DNA from: Neurospora tetraspora
Lineage: Eukaryota > Ascomycota > Sordariomycetes > Sordariales > Sordariaceae
DNA: 64,000 nucleotides
NCBI RefSeq assembly: GCF_033439725.1
Contig: NW_026944383.1
Span: 930,001 to 994,000 of the forward strand
Reading direction: 5' to 3'
A program made the translations under genes and the position numbers. The notes beneath the pieces were generated by a model. That model searched no databases. It was given only the letters and a program-made list of their open reading frames with translations, and was not told the DNA's origin. This document shows positions 54,375-64,000 of this stretch, piece after piece. Positions within the stretch are counted from its first letter, which is position 1. Each line of letters opens with the position of its first letter.

Positions 54375-56183
54375 ATGGCGATGGGCATGGACCGCCTCGA
54401 GAAGAGGCTGGACCGGTTGGAGAAATTTTTCCACAGAAAGAGGAAGCTGTCGCCGCGTAACTCGACCGTTATCGAGAGTGGACCTCTTACATCGCTTTCG
54501 CACTCGGCTTCAGCTCCAACTATCCAAAAATTTCCAACGCCATCCTTCATCAGACCGACCTCAACTCGCATGCTGGCTAGAGAGGAGGTGACATTGACGT
54601 CCCAATGTGCCCGACGCACAAAGAGCCTCCCCGAATCTCCAAGCGATCCCCATAGTCCGTCTTTTTCACCTTCTGAGCATGGATCCAGAACGGGATTTAC
54701 CCCCAGGCGCCGCATTCAGGGTCCTTCGGTACCTCAGCGGTCTTCTTCCCTAGTCAGCAGACAAAAGGACGCCTCTTTAGCCGAACTTCTCGAGTTTAGC
54801 TTTTCCGGTCGCTCTACGAGGAGCCATGATGAGCTATCTGCTCTATCTATGCGCCGCTCGAGGTCTGGTCACAAGTCACCTTCACGCTCGACTTCCGTAT
54901 CGATTTCCCCGAGAGCGCAGCCAGGCAGGAAACGCCATCCTGACCTACACGTCCACACACATCTACAAACCCCTCCGCCGTCAGCGCAGCAAGAAAAATC
55001 TTTTGATTCAATGCTCTCCCTGCCGTCGACGTCTCTTTCGCACGGGCAACTTACTCCGGCGGCCTCTCCAAGGCTTATCCCGCTCCCTGCTCCAGAACCC
55101 AACGAGCTACATGAGATTCATTCGTCACAGTCGGGGAGCCCCCGAAGCCGGACTGCTACACCTGTCTGCAAAAAGCCAATCTTGGAGTTGAAGACTCAGG
55201 TTAGCAGGCTTAGCACAGCAAGGTCTACCCCTTCCATCAGGGTCAACACCATTCTTCGGGAACCCAGCTTCAATGACTTCTTGACCCTCAGCGATGATGA
55301 TATCGCTGATGATCTTACCAACGAGCAATCGCTGTCACAAACAAGTTATATGACATCTCCGGAGCCACCAAGCTTCGATCTGCCGCTGAATCGTTTCGCT
55401 CCCTCCCCGTACGAGGCGAGCAATCACCCCCTGCTGACACTTTCCCCTCCTCTGGCCAGCAAGCCTGCTGCTATAGCAGCCTTTGAAGCTGCTCGGATTG
55501 CGTCAAAATATCACTTTGACCTCGTGTATGTGGTCAACCTGTGGCCCAGTCGGAATGGCTGTAGCCAGTCCAACAGTTTCTCAAAGAGGTCATCCATGTC
55601 ATCGCTTTCGACGTCAACAACACTTCTCAACTCTCCTTCGTCCCCTAGCGCATCGTTCTCTGCCATGTCGACAGATGAAAACCTCGGACTGCCGTTTCCG
55701 CTGACTCATGGACCTATGACTGGTCGTTTGTTGGCGGCGTACGGGCTACATTCTCTCATGAGCCCGTTCCGTATCTCAGCACCGGTCCACCGGAAGATCC
55801 TCGGATCTGATAACTGGCTGGAATACCGCAGCGACAATGCGGCTGAGAATGAGTTTGCCAGAGGTTATAGCTGCTCATTCTACACTGGCTATACCCCCCC
55901 CAGGCCTTTCAGCGTGCTTGGCGAGAAAACAAGCGGGAATAGTAGCGTCAAGAACCACGGGATTGTGTTTGCGGCATATCGCCTGCCGCACAATGCTGCT
56001 GCAAAAACCGGAAGCAGCGTGGAGGAGCTTAAGGAGCTTCGCAAGGATGCCGAATCGTTGGTGAATTTGGCCCTCGATACCTATACGGATCACAAGGAGG
56101 AACGGGGAGACGGGGCGTGGAGGTGCACCCTGGATGACGATAAGATCGTGCCAGTGGTCAGTCGACAGTTGCTCGTGCGTTAA
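54375..56183 (+). CDS. Conserved-looking fungal protein of unknown function
   Basis: Not recognised by name. The frame opens at a TTG, so I take the ATG at 54375 (MAMGMDRLEKRLDRLEKFFHRKRKL), giving 602 residues in one exon. It begins with a short amphipathic helix and a basic patch. Residues about 30-380 are Ser/Pro/Arg-rich and disordered, with many SP and RS sites. The C-terminal 200 residues look folded: LLTLSPPLASKPAAIAAFEAARIASKYHFDLVYVVNLWP, RLLAAYGLHSLMSPFRISAPVHRKIL, then NEFARGYSCSFYTGYT, and finally HGIVFAAYRLP with a helical end (LKELRKDAESLVNLALDTY). That pattern (a fold opening with helix and strand, ending on a small molecule-sized pocket) is like a GAF-type domain; this is a guess. 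A C/T-rich leader of several hundred nt precedes the start. Confidence 0.82.
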   Translation: MAMGMDRLEKRLDRLEKFFHRKRKLSPRNSTVIESGPLTSLSHSASAPTIQKFPTPSFIRPTSTRMLAREEVTLTSQCARRTKSLPESPSDPHSPSFSPSEHGSRTGFTPRRRIQGPSVPQRSSSLVSRQKDASLAELLEFSFSGRSTRSHDELSALSMRRSRSGHKSPSRSTSVSISPRAQPGRKRHPDLHVHTHLQTPPPSAQQEKSFDSMLSLPSTSLSHGQLTPAASPRLIPLPAPEPNELHEIHSSQSGSPRSRTATPVCKKPILELKTQVSRLSTARSTPSIRVNTILREPSFNDFLTLSDDDIADDLTNEQSLSQTSYMTSPEPPSFDLPLNRFAPSPYEASNHPLLTLSPPLASKPAAIAAFEAARIASKYHFDLVYVVNLWPSRNGCSQSNSFSKRSSMSSLSTSTTLLNSPSSPSASFSAMSTDENLGLPFPLTHGPMTGRLLAAYGLHSLMSPFRISAPVHRKILGSDNWLEYRSDNAAENEFARGYSCSFYTGYTPPRPFSVLGEKTSGNSSVKNHGIVFAAYRLPHNAAAKTGSSVEELKELRKDAESLVNLALDTYTDHKEERGDGAWRCTLDDDKIVPVVSRQLLVR

Positions 56184-56784
56184 GACCCGAGAATTTCCTA
56201 TTACGATTTGTCCCTCTAGGAGAGGATCACATGTTTGCAAGGTGTTTCCAAACAATTACACCGTCCGGCCTCGATGATGGCTATGAGCGGTTTCTAGAAG
56301 GGGTGGAGGCTGAAAGCCTTTACACTCGAATCTCTGGGATAGTGGAGGACCTGTGAGGACATCGACTTGATTGTCGGAACTCCTATCATTTCTGTGCATT
56401 TACGCAAGATCATTTCCCTGGTCGGCAGTTCACTAGGGCATGAGGTTATGGAAAACTAAAAAGGCGGAATGGAGCGGGCATGGATGTATGAATGAAGAGA
56501 TGATGTGCGATACCCAATCAAATGTAATGACAAATAGTAATTTCAAGCCTTGTTGTAGGCGTTGATTTTCCATATGTTTTCCCAGGGTTTCACGATCACG
56601 ACTATTACTCAGATGCGCATCATATTCAAGAAAAATATGCTCTACCTAGATTAACTTTTCCTGCTCAAGTCTATACGAAACATAAAGGCTCTGTTGGTTG
56701 GTATCCCTAAGCCCCAAGTATATTGAACAATGCAAAAACAGACAGTTAGAAAAACAGACAGATCATTACAACCCAACCTTTTCC
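56184..56784. other. Convergent 3' flanks
   Basis: Between the stops of the unknown gene and of the Nop2 gene; it holds their 3' UTRs. No other feature is seen. Confidence 0.5.
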
Positions 56785-59383
56785 TTACTTCTTAGCCACC
56801 TTCTTCTTCTTGTCGCTAGCCTTCTTCGGCGCGGCGGCGGCAGGGGCGGGCTTGGGCTTCTCCTCAACCTTCTTGGTGACCTTCTCGACCTTCTTCGTGG
56901 TCTTGACGGTCTTGGTCTTGGCAGACTCATCAACAACCTTCTTCTCCTCAACAACCTCAAGCTTCTCAATCTTCTCCGTCACCTCCGCCGCAGCCTCCTT
57001 GGACTCCTCCTTGGACTCCTCAGTCTTCTTCTCCGCAGCCTTCTTGCCAACAGGCTTCTTGAGAGCCCTAGGATCCAAACCTCTCCTGCGCATAGCATTG
57101 CGCTTGGCCCGCTCCATGTACTCCTTGTCCTCGCCGTCGTCGAAGTCGCCAAAGTCGTCCTGGGCTTCGTCCTCGGTGCCGATGGGCGTCTTGTCGACGA
57201 CTTCTTGGGCTTCCTCGGCGGCTTGAGCGTCCAAAGGCTTGTTGGACTTGTCGACGCCGTTGGCGCGGACGGCGGTGGCGGGCGTGGGGCCGAGTTTTTG
57301 GAATTTGGCGACGAAGAAACCATCGACTAAGGAGGGGAGGGGGGTTAGTATTCAGGGGGAGAAAGGGAGGGAGGTAGAAGGGGACGTACCGTTGTAAAGA
57401 TGGGGGTAGTATCTGCGGGTCAGCTTGAGGCTGGGGTGGAACGACTTGCCCATGAAGCTAGTGAAGCCTTCCTTGCCGAAAGCCAAACCAGTCTCAACGA
57501 GCTTGACGTTGGGACGGCGGCTGAGCGCATAGGCAACGACTTGCTCACTGTTTGTACGATCATGGGTTAGCGTCTTCTGAAAGCGAACAGTAAGGCAAGG
57601 GTGAAGGGGAAACGCACTTTTCCTCAACGGCAACGGAACATGTCGAGTAGACAACGTAGCCACCGGTCTTGCTGGCATGGTCCACCGAATCGATAGCAGC
57701 CAGGAGAAGCTGCTTCTGGAGGTGGGGGAGCTGCAAGAAGTCCTTCTCGTCTCTGTTGGTCTTGACGGAGGGATCCTTGGCAATGACACCAGTACCCGAG
57801 CACGGGGCATCGAGCAGGACTCTGTCAAAGCCGCCCATGACCCTGGGGAACTCACGCGCATCGTAGTTGCATACGATGACGTTCCTCGCGCCCAGTCTGT
57901 GAATGTTACCGATCAAACCCTTGGCACGCTGCTTGCTGGGATCGTTCGCAAAGATCACACCGGTGTTCTTCATCAACGCCGCCATATGCGTGGTCTTGCC
58001 ACCGGGGGCAGAGGCCATATCGAGAACACGCTCGCCCTCCTGGGGGCAGAGAGCCATCACGGGCAGGAACGAAGACGCGGCCTGGAGGATGTAGTGGCCG
58101 GCCAAGTATTCGGGGGTGGCACCGAGGGGAACGCTTTATGCCCAAGTTAGCCATCCGAGTTTGTTTGCCGATGGTAGTTTTGATCGGGGATATACGTACT
58201 TCGAGTCGAAGACTTGCAGACCGACCTTGGACCACTTGCCAACAGGCTCCAGGGTGACACCGCGGTTGATGAGTGCTTGGGCAAGATCGCGGCGATGTGT
58301 TCGGAGGGTGTTTGTACGGATAACGACGGGGCGAGCGCTCTCGTTGGCTTCGAAAAAGGCGAACGCCTCTCTGGGAGGGAACAGGTTGCTACAAACAGTC
58401 AGCCAATCTCCTCACTAGTGGTATTGCCGCAGACGGGCATGCGACAGTTGTAAAACATACAAAAGCTTCTCAGCGAGGAACTCGTTGTAGCCGTAATCTG
58501 GCAAATCCTGACGTTAGCTTTGTGCATTTAAAGCGAAGTACTGTGCAAGGAGTATCGGGTCCTTACAGGCACAGATATCCTTGATGAGTTGGCTGGTGTA
58601 CTCGGCGCGGCTCTTGCCCTCTTCCGCCGAATCCGCAAAGTCGTCCAGGACACGGATGGCGTCTGTTATCCTCGTCCTCAACATCTGGAGATCGGGCGCC
58701 AGCAAAGTCTTGGTCTTGGTCTGAAGTTGGTCGTCGTCATCACCGAGGTCATCACCGCCAGCAATGTTGGTCTGGAGCGCCTCGTCGCGCAATTCGGCCT
58801 CGTTCTCCTCTGCTTCCTTCTCTCTTTGCATATCCAATTTCCTCGAAAGACCCTCGATGTTGGCGGCTGTGAGCTTCTCCTCTCTATCCTCCTCGTCGTC
58901 CTCATCGTCTGAGAAGACGAATGCCTCCTTCTTGGCAACACCGTCCTGGTCGGAATCGTAAACCGAGTCGTCGTCAGTGCCGAGGAAGTCGTCTCCTAGC
59001 TTCTGAACGTCCATCTCATCGCCATCGATATCGAGATCCTCCAGGTCGGACGCGCCGAACTCGTCGTCCATCTCCTCGTCATGATCGGGCGAAGGCTCCT
59101 TTGCCTTCTTAGACTTCTTGGACTCCTTAGACCTGTGGTCGGGCTTGGTACCGGTCTTCTTCACCTCCTTGACCTCCTTCTTGGCGCCCTTGACTGCGAC
59201 AGTGTTGGACCCGGATGTCTTGGGCTGCTTCTTGACAATCTTCTGTTTCTTGGATCTTCTGGTGTCTACTTCGGTCGTGGTTTCGTCGAAGGGAATGCCC
59301 TTCTTGCGCTTGAGGTTGGCGAAATGCTCCTCCGAGAGGGGCTCAGGAGGGCCCTGTTTCTGCATACGACGTCCGACACCCAT
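56785..59383 (-). CDS. nop2: 25S rRNA cytosine-C5 methyltransferase Nop2 (NOL1/NOP2/Sun family)
   Basis: Nucleolar enzyme that methylates a cytosine of large-subunit rRNA and is needed for 60S assembly. Six exons: 58567-59383, 58461-58497, 58200-58388, 57618-58133, 57390-57547 and 56785-57326; introns of 69, 72, 66, 70 and 63 nt, phases consistent, 752 residues. The start is the ATG at 59383 ([16 protein letters not shown]). The N-terminal 260 residues are Lys/Asp/Glu-rich with acidic runs and nuclear signals. The catalytic core (about 275-570) shows [18 protein letters not shown], the SAM-binding [21 protein letters not shown] and YSTCSV, whose two Cys are the general-base/nucleophile pair, and FYPHLYN-like [18 protein letters not shown]. 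The tail is Lys-rich ([13 protein letters not shown]). The third intron uses an unusual AAG acceptor at 58134. It diverges from clathrin heavy chain. Confidence 0.96.
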
Positions 59384-60616
59384 TTTGGCGGTATTGCTGG
59401 TCGTCTGGTGGTGATTGGGATGTTGTTGAGGTTGGTTGAACACTGATAGCCCACCACTGACAAGCGCTTGTGGATATTTCGCCGGGTCGATTTTCTTTTC
59501 TGAAAAAGCTTATCGATAAGAATGCCAAGAGTGTTTCCTCGAATCTGGTCCCACTGTGTTCCCAAAAGGTGGGCGATTGGTCAAAGTACCCCACAATGGT
59601 CAGGCTAGGCCAAGTTCAGAATCCCTGCATTGACAGCTGACGATACCCCTGGAACTTGGCTGTCCTGGAGTTGGGGACAGCTGGAGCATGAACGGGTGCG
59701 GCAGGCGGTCTGAGGATGGAAGGAGTGGAAGGACCGTCTGACGGAGCTATCAAGAGGTGGGCAGTGTGGGCAATGGAGCTGGGGTGGAAGGACGACGGGA
59801 TGAGGGCAACCGGCGGGCGGACAAGTTGAAGCGGAGGGGGCAAGGCCTCCCGGGCAGGCACCGCCTTCTAGGCGCACCCGACGCAGACGCAGGGGGAAGC
59901 ACTGAATGGAGCCGGCGCCGGTGGGCGGTGGATGCCCCGGCCGCGAGGTTCCGTGTTAACACATCACTCAAAACAGAAGCAGCCCGGCAGGTAACTTGAA
60001 AGGTACCTCTGCACCAAACGGTTGCGGCATGTACAAACACACATTTCACCTCACCACCTTTCATCTTTCTGCTGTACCTTTCATCCATCACCGTAGTAAC
60101 TGTAAATAACTCGAACTTCGTCTCGTCTTGCTGCTTTGCGCCCTTCAACAACCGCGATTCTTCTCTCGGACGAGCTTCTTCTCTCTTCTGCTGGAGCATT
60201 GAAGTATTGCCTGAGGTACCTACCTACCTACGAAGGTACCTGAGCGGCAAATCGCGATTCACCTCTCACCCACAGTTTGGCGGCGGGTTTTACTGCGTAC
60301 CTTCCAATACCTTTCAGTACCTCTCCCTCCTCCTGCCTTTTGGACCTTCCGTTACGCTTCCACTTCCACCTCCTACCTGATTCATCCCCTCCCCCCATTC
60401 TCGGGAGCTCGGTCATTTTTCCCCAAAGTACAACCAACCACCACCACCGCCTCCTTTCACGTCGCCGCCATTCCATTCAGTCCGCGGAGCTTCACGAGCT
60501 TCCCTTTCCCTCAATCTTTCTACTTCCTAGCGAATCCGCCTTCCAGCCGCTTTTGATAAGTTGGCTGCTAATCTTCGTCAACCCGCGCGCAGCTTAGCGC
60601 AACACCACCGCCCATC
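59384..60616. other. Bidirectional promoter between Nop2 and clathrin heavy chain
   Basis: About 1.2 kb, C/T-rich on the plus strand toward the clathrin start. Three AGGTACCT palindromes at 60001, 60214 and 60234, with TACCTACCTAC between the last two, are candidate factor sites. No gene. Confidence 0.5.
60214..60241. promoter_or_regulatory. Paired AGGTACCT palindromes upstream of clathrin heavy chain
   Basis: Two 8-nt self-complementary AGGTACCT sites 20 nt apart with TACCTACCTAC between, and a third at 60001-60008. Such motifs often sit in Sordariomycete promoters; the binding factor is not known to me. Confidence 0.4.
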
Positions 60617-63600
60617 ATGGCTCAGGCCCTACCCATCAAATTCCAGGAGCTGCTGCAGCTCAGCGCCCTCGGCATCAACCAGTCCGCCATCACTTTCAAC
60701 ACCTGTGTACGTTCTCACCTTGCTCTGACCTTGTTGCTGGCGCCTGTCGCGCGATCTCTGGCTGCCCCTACTGACGTGACCCCCCTCCCTCCCACAGACC
60801 CTAGAATCGGACAACTGGGTGTGTATCCGCGACAAGAAGGACGAGGCAGCGTCCCCTGAAGTCATCATCGTCGATCTCAAGAACGGCAACAATGTTATCC
60901 GACGTCCCATCAAGGCCGACAGTGCCATAATGCACTGGTCGCGCCAAGTAATTGCCCTCAAGGCTCAAGCGCGCACGCTCCAGATCTTCGACCTCGAAAA
61001 CAAGGCCAAGCTCAAGTCGACAAACATGAGCGAGGATGTCTTGTTCTGGAAGTGGGTTAGCGAGACCACGCTTGGATTGATCACAGATGGCTCTGTCTAC
61101 CACTGGGATGTCTTCGACCCGAACCAGCCCGCTCCGGTCAAGGTCTTCGATCGTAATGCTAATCTCCAGGGCAACCAAATAATTAATTATCGGACCAGCG
61201 CCGACGGAAAGTGGATGGTCGTGGTCGGTATCTCACAACAGCAGGGCCGCGTTGTTGGTGCCATGCAGCTCTACTCCAAAGACCGCGGTATCAGCCAGGC
61301 CATTGAGGGTCACGCCGCCGCTTTTGGCACCCTCCGGCTAGAGGGCGCCCCAGAGGACACCAAGGTGTTTACCTTTGCGGTCCGCACCGCCGTCGGCGCA
61401 AAGCTCCACATCGTCGAGGTCGACCATCCCGAAACAAACCCCGTCTTCCCCAAGAAGGCCGTGGACGTCTTCTTCCCTCCCGAGGCCAGCAATGACTTCC
61501 CCGTCGCCCTCCAAGTTTCGCAAAAGTACGGCATCATCTACCTCATCACCAAGTACGGTTTCATCCACCTTTATGACCTCGAGACCGCAACATGTATCTT
61601 CATGAACCGCATCTCCAGCGACACCATCTTCACTGCTTGCGGTGACAAGGATTCGACCGGCGTCATTGGCATCAACCGCAAGGGACAGGTTCTCTTCGTT
61701 AGCGCCGATGAGAACACGATCGTGCCCTACGTCCTCGAGGCACACGGCAACGAGCTCGCGATCAAGTTGGCTTCTCGTGCAGGGCTCCCGGGCGCCGATA
61801 ACCTCTACCAGCAACGCTTTGAGCAACTCTTCAGCAATGGTAACTACCAGGAGGCCGCCAAGGTGGCTGCCAACTCTCCTCGAGGTTTCCTTCGCACCCC
61901 TCAGACTATCGAGCGCTTCAAGCGTCTTCCCCAGCAGCCCGGTCAGATGTCGCATATTCTGCAGTACTTTGGTATGCTTCTGGACAAGGGTTCGTTGAAC
62001 GAGCACGAGACCATTGAGCTTGCCCAGCCCGTCCTTGCCCAGAACCGCAAGCAACTGTTGCAAAAGTGGCTCAGCGAGAACAAGCTCGAGTGCTCTGAGC
62101 GGCTCGGTGACATGGTTCGGCCCCACGACATCAACATGGCGCTTGCCATCTATCTGAAGGCCAACGCTCCCCACAAGGTCGTTGCTGGATTTGCCGAGAC
62201 TGGCCAGTTTGAGAAGATTCTTCCCTACTGCAGCCAAGCCAACTACCAGCCTGACTTCATTCAGCTGCTCCAGCATATCGTCCGTGTCAATGCTGAGAAG
62301 GGTGCTGAGTTTGCCACAACGCTTGCCAATCACGAAGGCGGCCCGCTGGTCGACTTTGAGAAGGTGGTTGACATCTTCCAGTCTCAGGGAATGATCCAGC
62401 AAGCAACTGCCTTCCTGCTTGACGCTTTGAAGGATAATAAGCCCGAGCATGCTCACCTTCAGACTCGCCTGTTGGAGATGAACCTCGTCAACGCCCCCCA
62501 GGTTGCTGACGCGATTCTTGGCAACGACATGTTCTCCCACTTCGACAAGGCGCACATTGCGAACCTCTGCGAGCAAGCAGGTCTTTTGCAGAAGGCCCTG
62601 GAGCTTTACGAGGATCCTGCGTCCATCAAGCGGGTTATTGTCAACATCCCTGGAATGCCCAACTACAACCCCGAGTGGTTGATCGAGTATTTCAAGGCGC
62701 TGTCTGTTGAGCAGTCGCTCGACTGCCTGGATGCTATGATGAAGCACAACATTCGCCAGAACCTTCAGACTGTCGTTCAGATCGCGACCAAGTACGCGGA
62801 GCTCCTCGGCGCGCAGCAATTGATTGACCTCTTTGAGAAGTACAAGACCGCTGAAGGTCTCTACTACTTCCTTGCCAGTGTCGTCAATGTCACCGAGGAC
62901 CCTGAAGTCGTTTTCAAGTACATCGAGGCTGCCACCAAGATGGGTCAAATCCGTGAGGTCGAGCGCATCTGCCGTGACAACAGCGTCTACAACCCCGAAA
63001 AGGTGAAGAACTTCCTTAAGGAGGCCAAGCTCAGCGAGATGCTTCCTTTGATGGTCGTCTGCGATCGCTTCAACTTCGTCCACGACCTGGTCCTCTATCT
63101 GTACCAGCACCAGCAATTCAAGTCCATCGAAATCTACGTGCAGCAGGTCAACCCGAGCAGGACTCCTGGTGTGATTGGAGGACTTCTCGACGTGGACTGC
63201 GATGAAAGCATCATCAAGAACCTCCTGAGCACTGTCAACCCCGCATCTATCCCTATCGATGAGCTGGTGCAGGAGGTTGAGACTCGCAACCGCCTTAAGC
63301 TGCTCCTGCCCTTCCTGGAGGCCACCCTGGCTGCTGGTAACCAGCAGCAGGCTGTCTACAACGCTCTCGCCAAGATCTACATTGACTCCAACAACAACCC
63401 GGAGAAGTTCCTCAAGGAGAACGATCAGTATGATACCCTCACTGTCGGAAAGTACTGCGAGAAGCGTGATCCCAACCTGGCCTATATTGCCTATCGTAAG
63501 GGCCAGAATGATCTCGAACTCGTGAACATCACCAACGAGAACCAGATGTACAAGGCTCAGGCGAGGTATCTTTTGGAGCGCGCTGATAGGGAACTCTGGA

Positions 63601-64000
63601 TGTTTGTGCTCAGTGAGAACAACGTCCACCGCCGTTCCGTCGTTGACCAAGTCATCTCGACCGCTGTTCCTGAGTCGACTGATCCCGCCAAGGTTTCTGA
63701 GGCTGTTACGTGCTTCCTGAATGCCGACTTGCCCGGCGAGCTTATTGAGCTGCTGGAGAAGATCGTCCTGGAGCCTTCGCCTTTCAGCGACAACCAGAAT
63801 CTGCAGAACTTGCTCATCTTCACTGCCGCTAAGGCTGACAAGGCCCGTGTGATGGACTACATTCACAAGCTCGATAACTTCGCCGCTGACGAGATTGCTA
63901 ATGTCTGTATCGAGGTTGGCCTGCACGAGGAAGCTTTCGAGGTCTACAAGAAGATCGACAACAAGGAGGCTGCTGTCAACGTTCTTGTTGAGCACGTTGT
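60617..64000 (+). CDS. Clathrin heavy chain (partial, runs off the right edge)
   Basis: Triskelion subunit that builds coats on endocytic and trans-Golgi vesicles. Exon 1 is 60617-60706 (MAQALPIKFQELLQLSALGI); intron 60707-60797 (GTACGT donor, CTGAC branch, CAG acceptor) joins in phase 0 to TLESDNWVCIRDKK. Exon 2 runs from 60798 to the window's end without a stop: about 1097 of the expected 1680 or so residues are here. Visible: the N-terminal beta-propeller (about 1-330), which binds clathrin-box adaptors; the linker; and the start of the alpha-solenoid clathrin repeats (for example LLLPFLEATLAAGNQQQAVYNALAKIYIDSNN and YCEKRDPNLAYIAYRKGQND, a well-conserved block). Codon use is C-rich, as in highly expressed genes. 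A long open frame on the opposite strand is a by-product of this codon bias. The light-chain-binding and trimerisation parts are beyond the edge. Confidence 0.98.

Noticed and set aside
61338-63995. 885-residue open frame on the minus strand
   Set aside because: It is exactly antisense to the clathrin heavy chain, rich in Leu/Val/Asp/Glu as expected when C-ending codons are read backwards, and has no ATG-supported start or family signature.

Overview
The window is nuclear DNA of a filamentous ascomycete. Near-identity of the ATP synthase alpha, clathrin and Nop2 proteins to what I know of Neurospora, and the intron style (short introns, GTRNGT donors, CTRAC branch points, YAG acceptors), point to the Sordariaceae (Neurospora/Sordaria). 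There are about 18 protein-coding genes, separated by long spacers rich in microsatellites and C/T or A/T runs. I saw no tRNA, rRNA, CRISPR array or viral element.

Layout, left to right. 0-20.7 kb is a run of minus-strand genes: a Zn2Cys6 transcription factor, a Bem3-type PX-PH-RhoGAP protein whose first exon lies behind a 696-nt intron, a His/Pro/Arg-rich protein of unknown role, a DHA1-type MFS transporter, and a 2EXR (F-box-like) protein with long Asn runs. 23.9-26.8 kb holds a GIY-YIG-like/C2H2 zinc-finger protein that converges on a thioredoxin-like/PITH protein. The 3' end of the PITH gene carries an exact-period 84-bp tandem duplication. 27.3-27.8 kb is a short transposon-like element with long terminal inverted repeats and TA flanks. 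28.9-33 kb has an Arg/Glu-repeat protein, a Ser/Arg-rich protein without a visible start codon, and the Rab acceptor PRA1, whose 3' end that Ser/Arg-rich frame overlaps. 34.7-37.1 kb has two secretory genes: a small secreted protein and a five-part, four-exon GH131 beta-glucanase.

37.7-47.8 kb contains a membrane dipeptidyl aminopeptidase (DPP IV type), the six-exon ATP synthase alpha gene and the NAD(P)HX repair dehydratase. 47.8-54.4 kb is a 6.5-kb stretch without a convincing gene, holding a 16-bp minisatellite and a 33-nt T run. 54.4-64 kb has a fungal protein of unknown role, the rRNA methyltransferase Nop2 (six exons) and, divergent from it, the clathrin heavy chain, which runs off the right edge.

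Most genes are housekeeping (membrane traffic: RhoGAP, PRA1, clathrin; energy and cofactor repair: ATP synthase, NAXD; ribosome biogenesis: Nop2) and do not form one pathway. There is no sign of a secondary-metabolite cluster. Many long open frames begin with GTG, TTG or no ATG; I moved starts to the first supported ATG or to an upstream spliced exon where the phase allowed it. The most interesting points are an inverted copy, 3 kb upstream, of the acceptor end of an ATP synthase intron; the GIY-YIG/zinc-finger fusion; the PITH 3'-end duplication; the TIR element; and the start-less frame overlapping PRA1.
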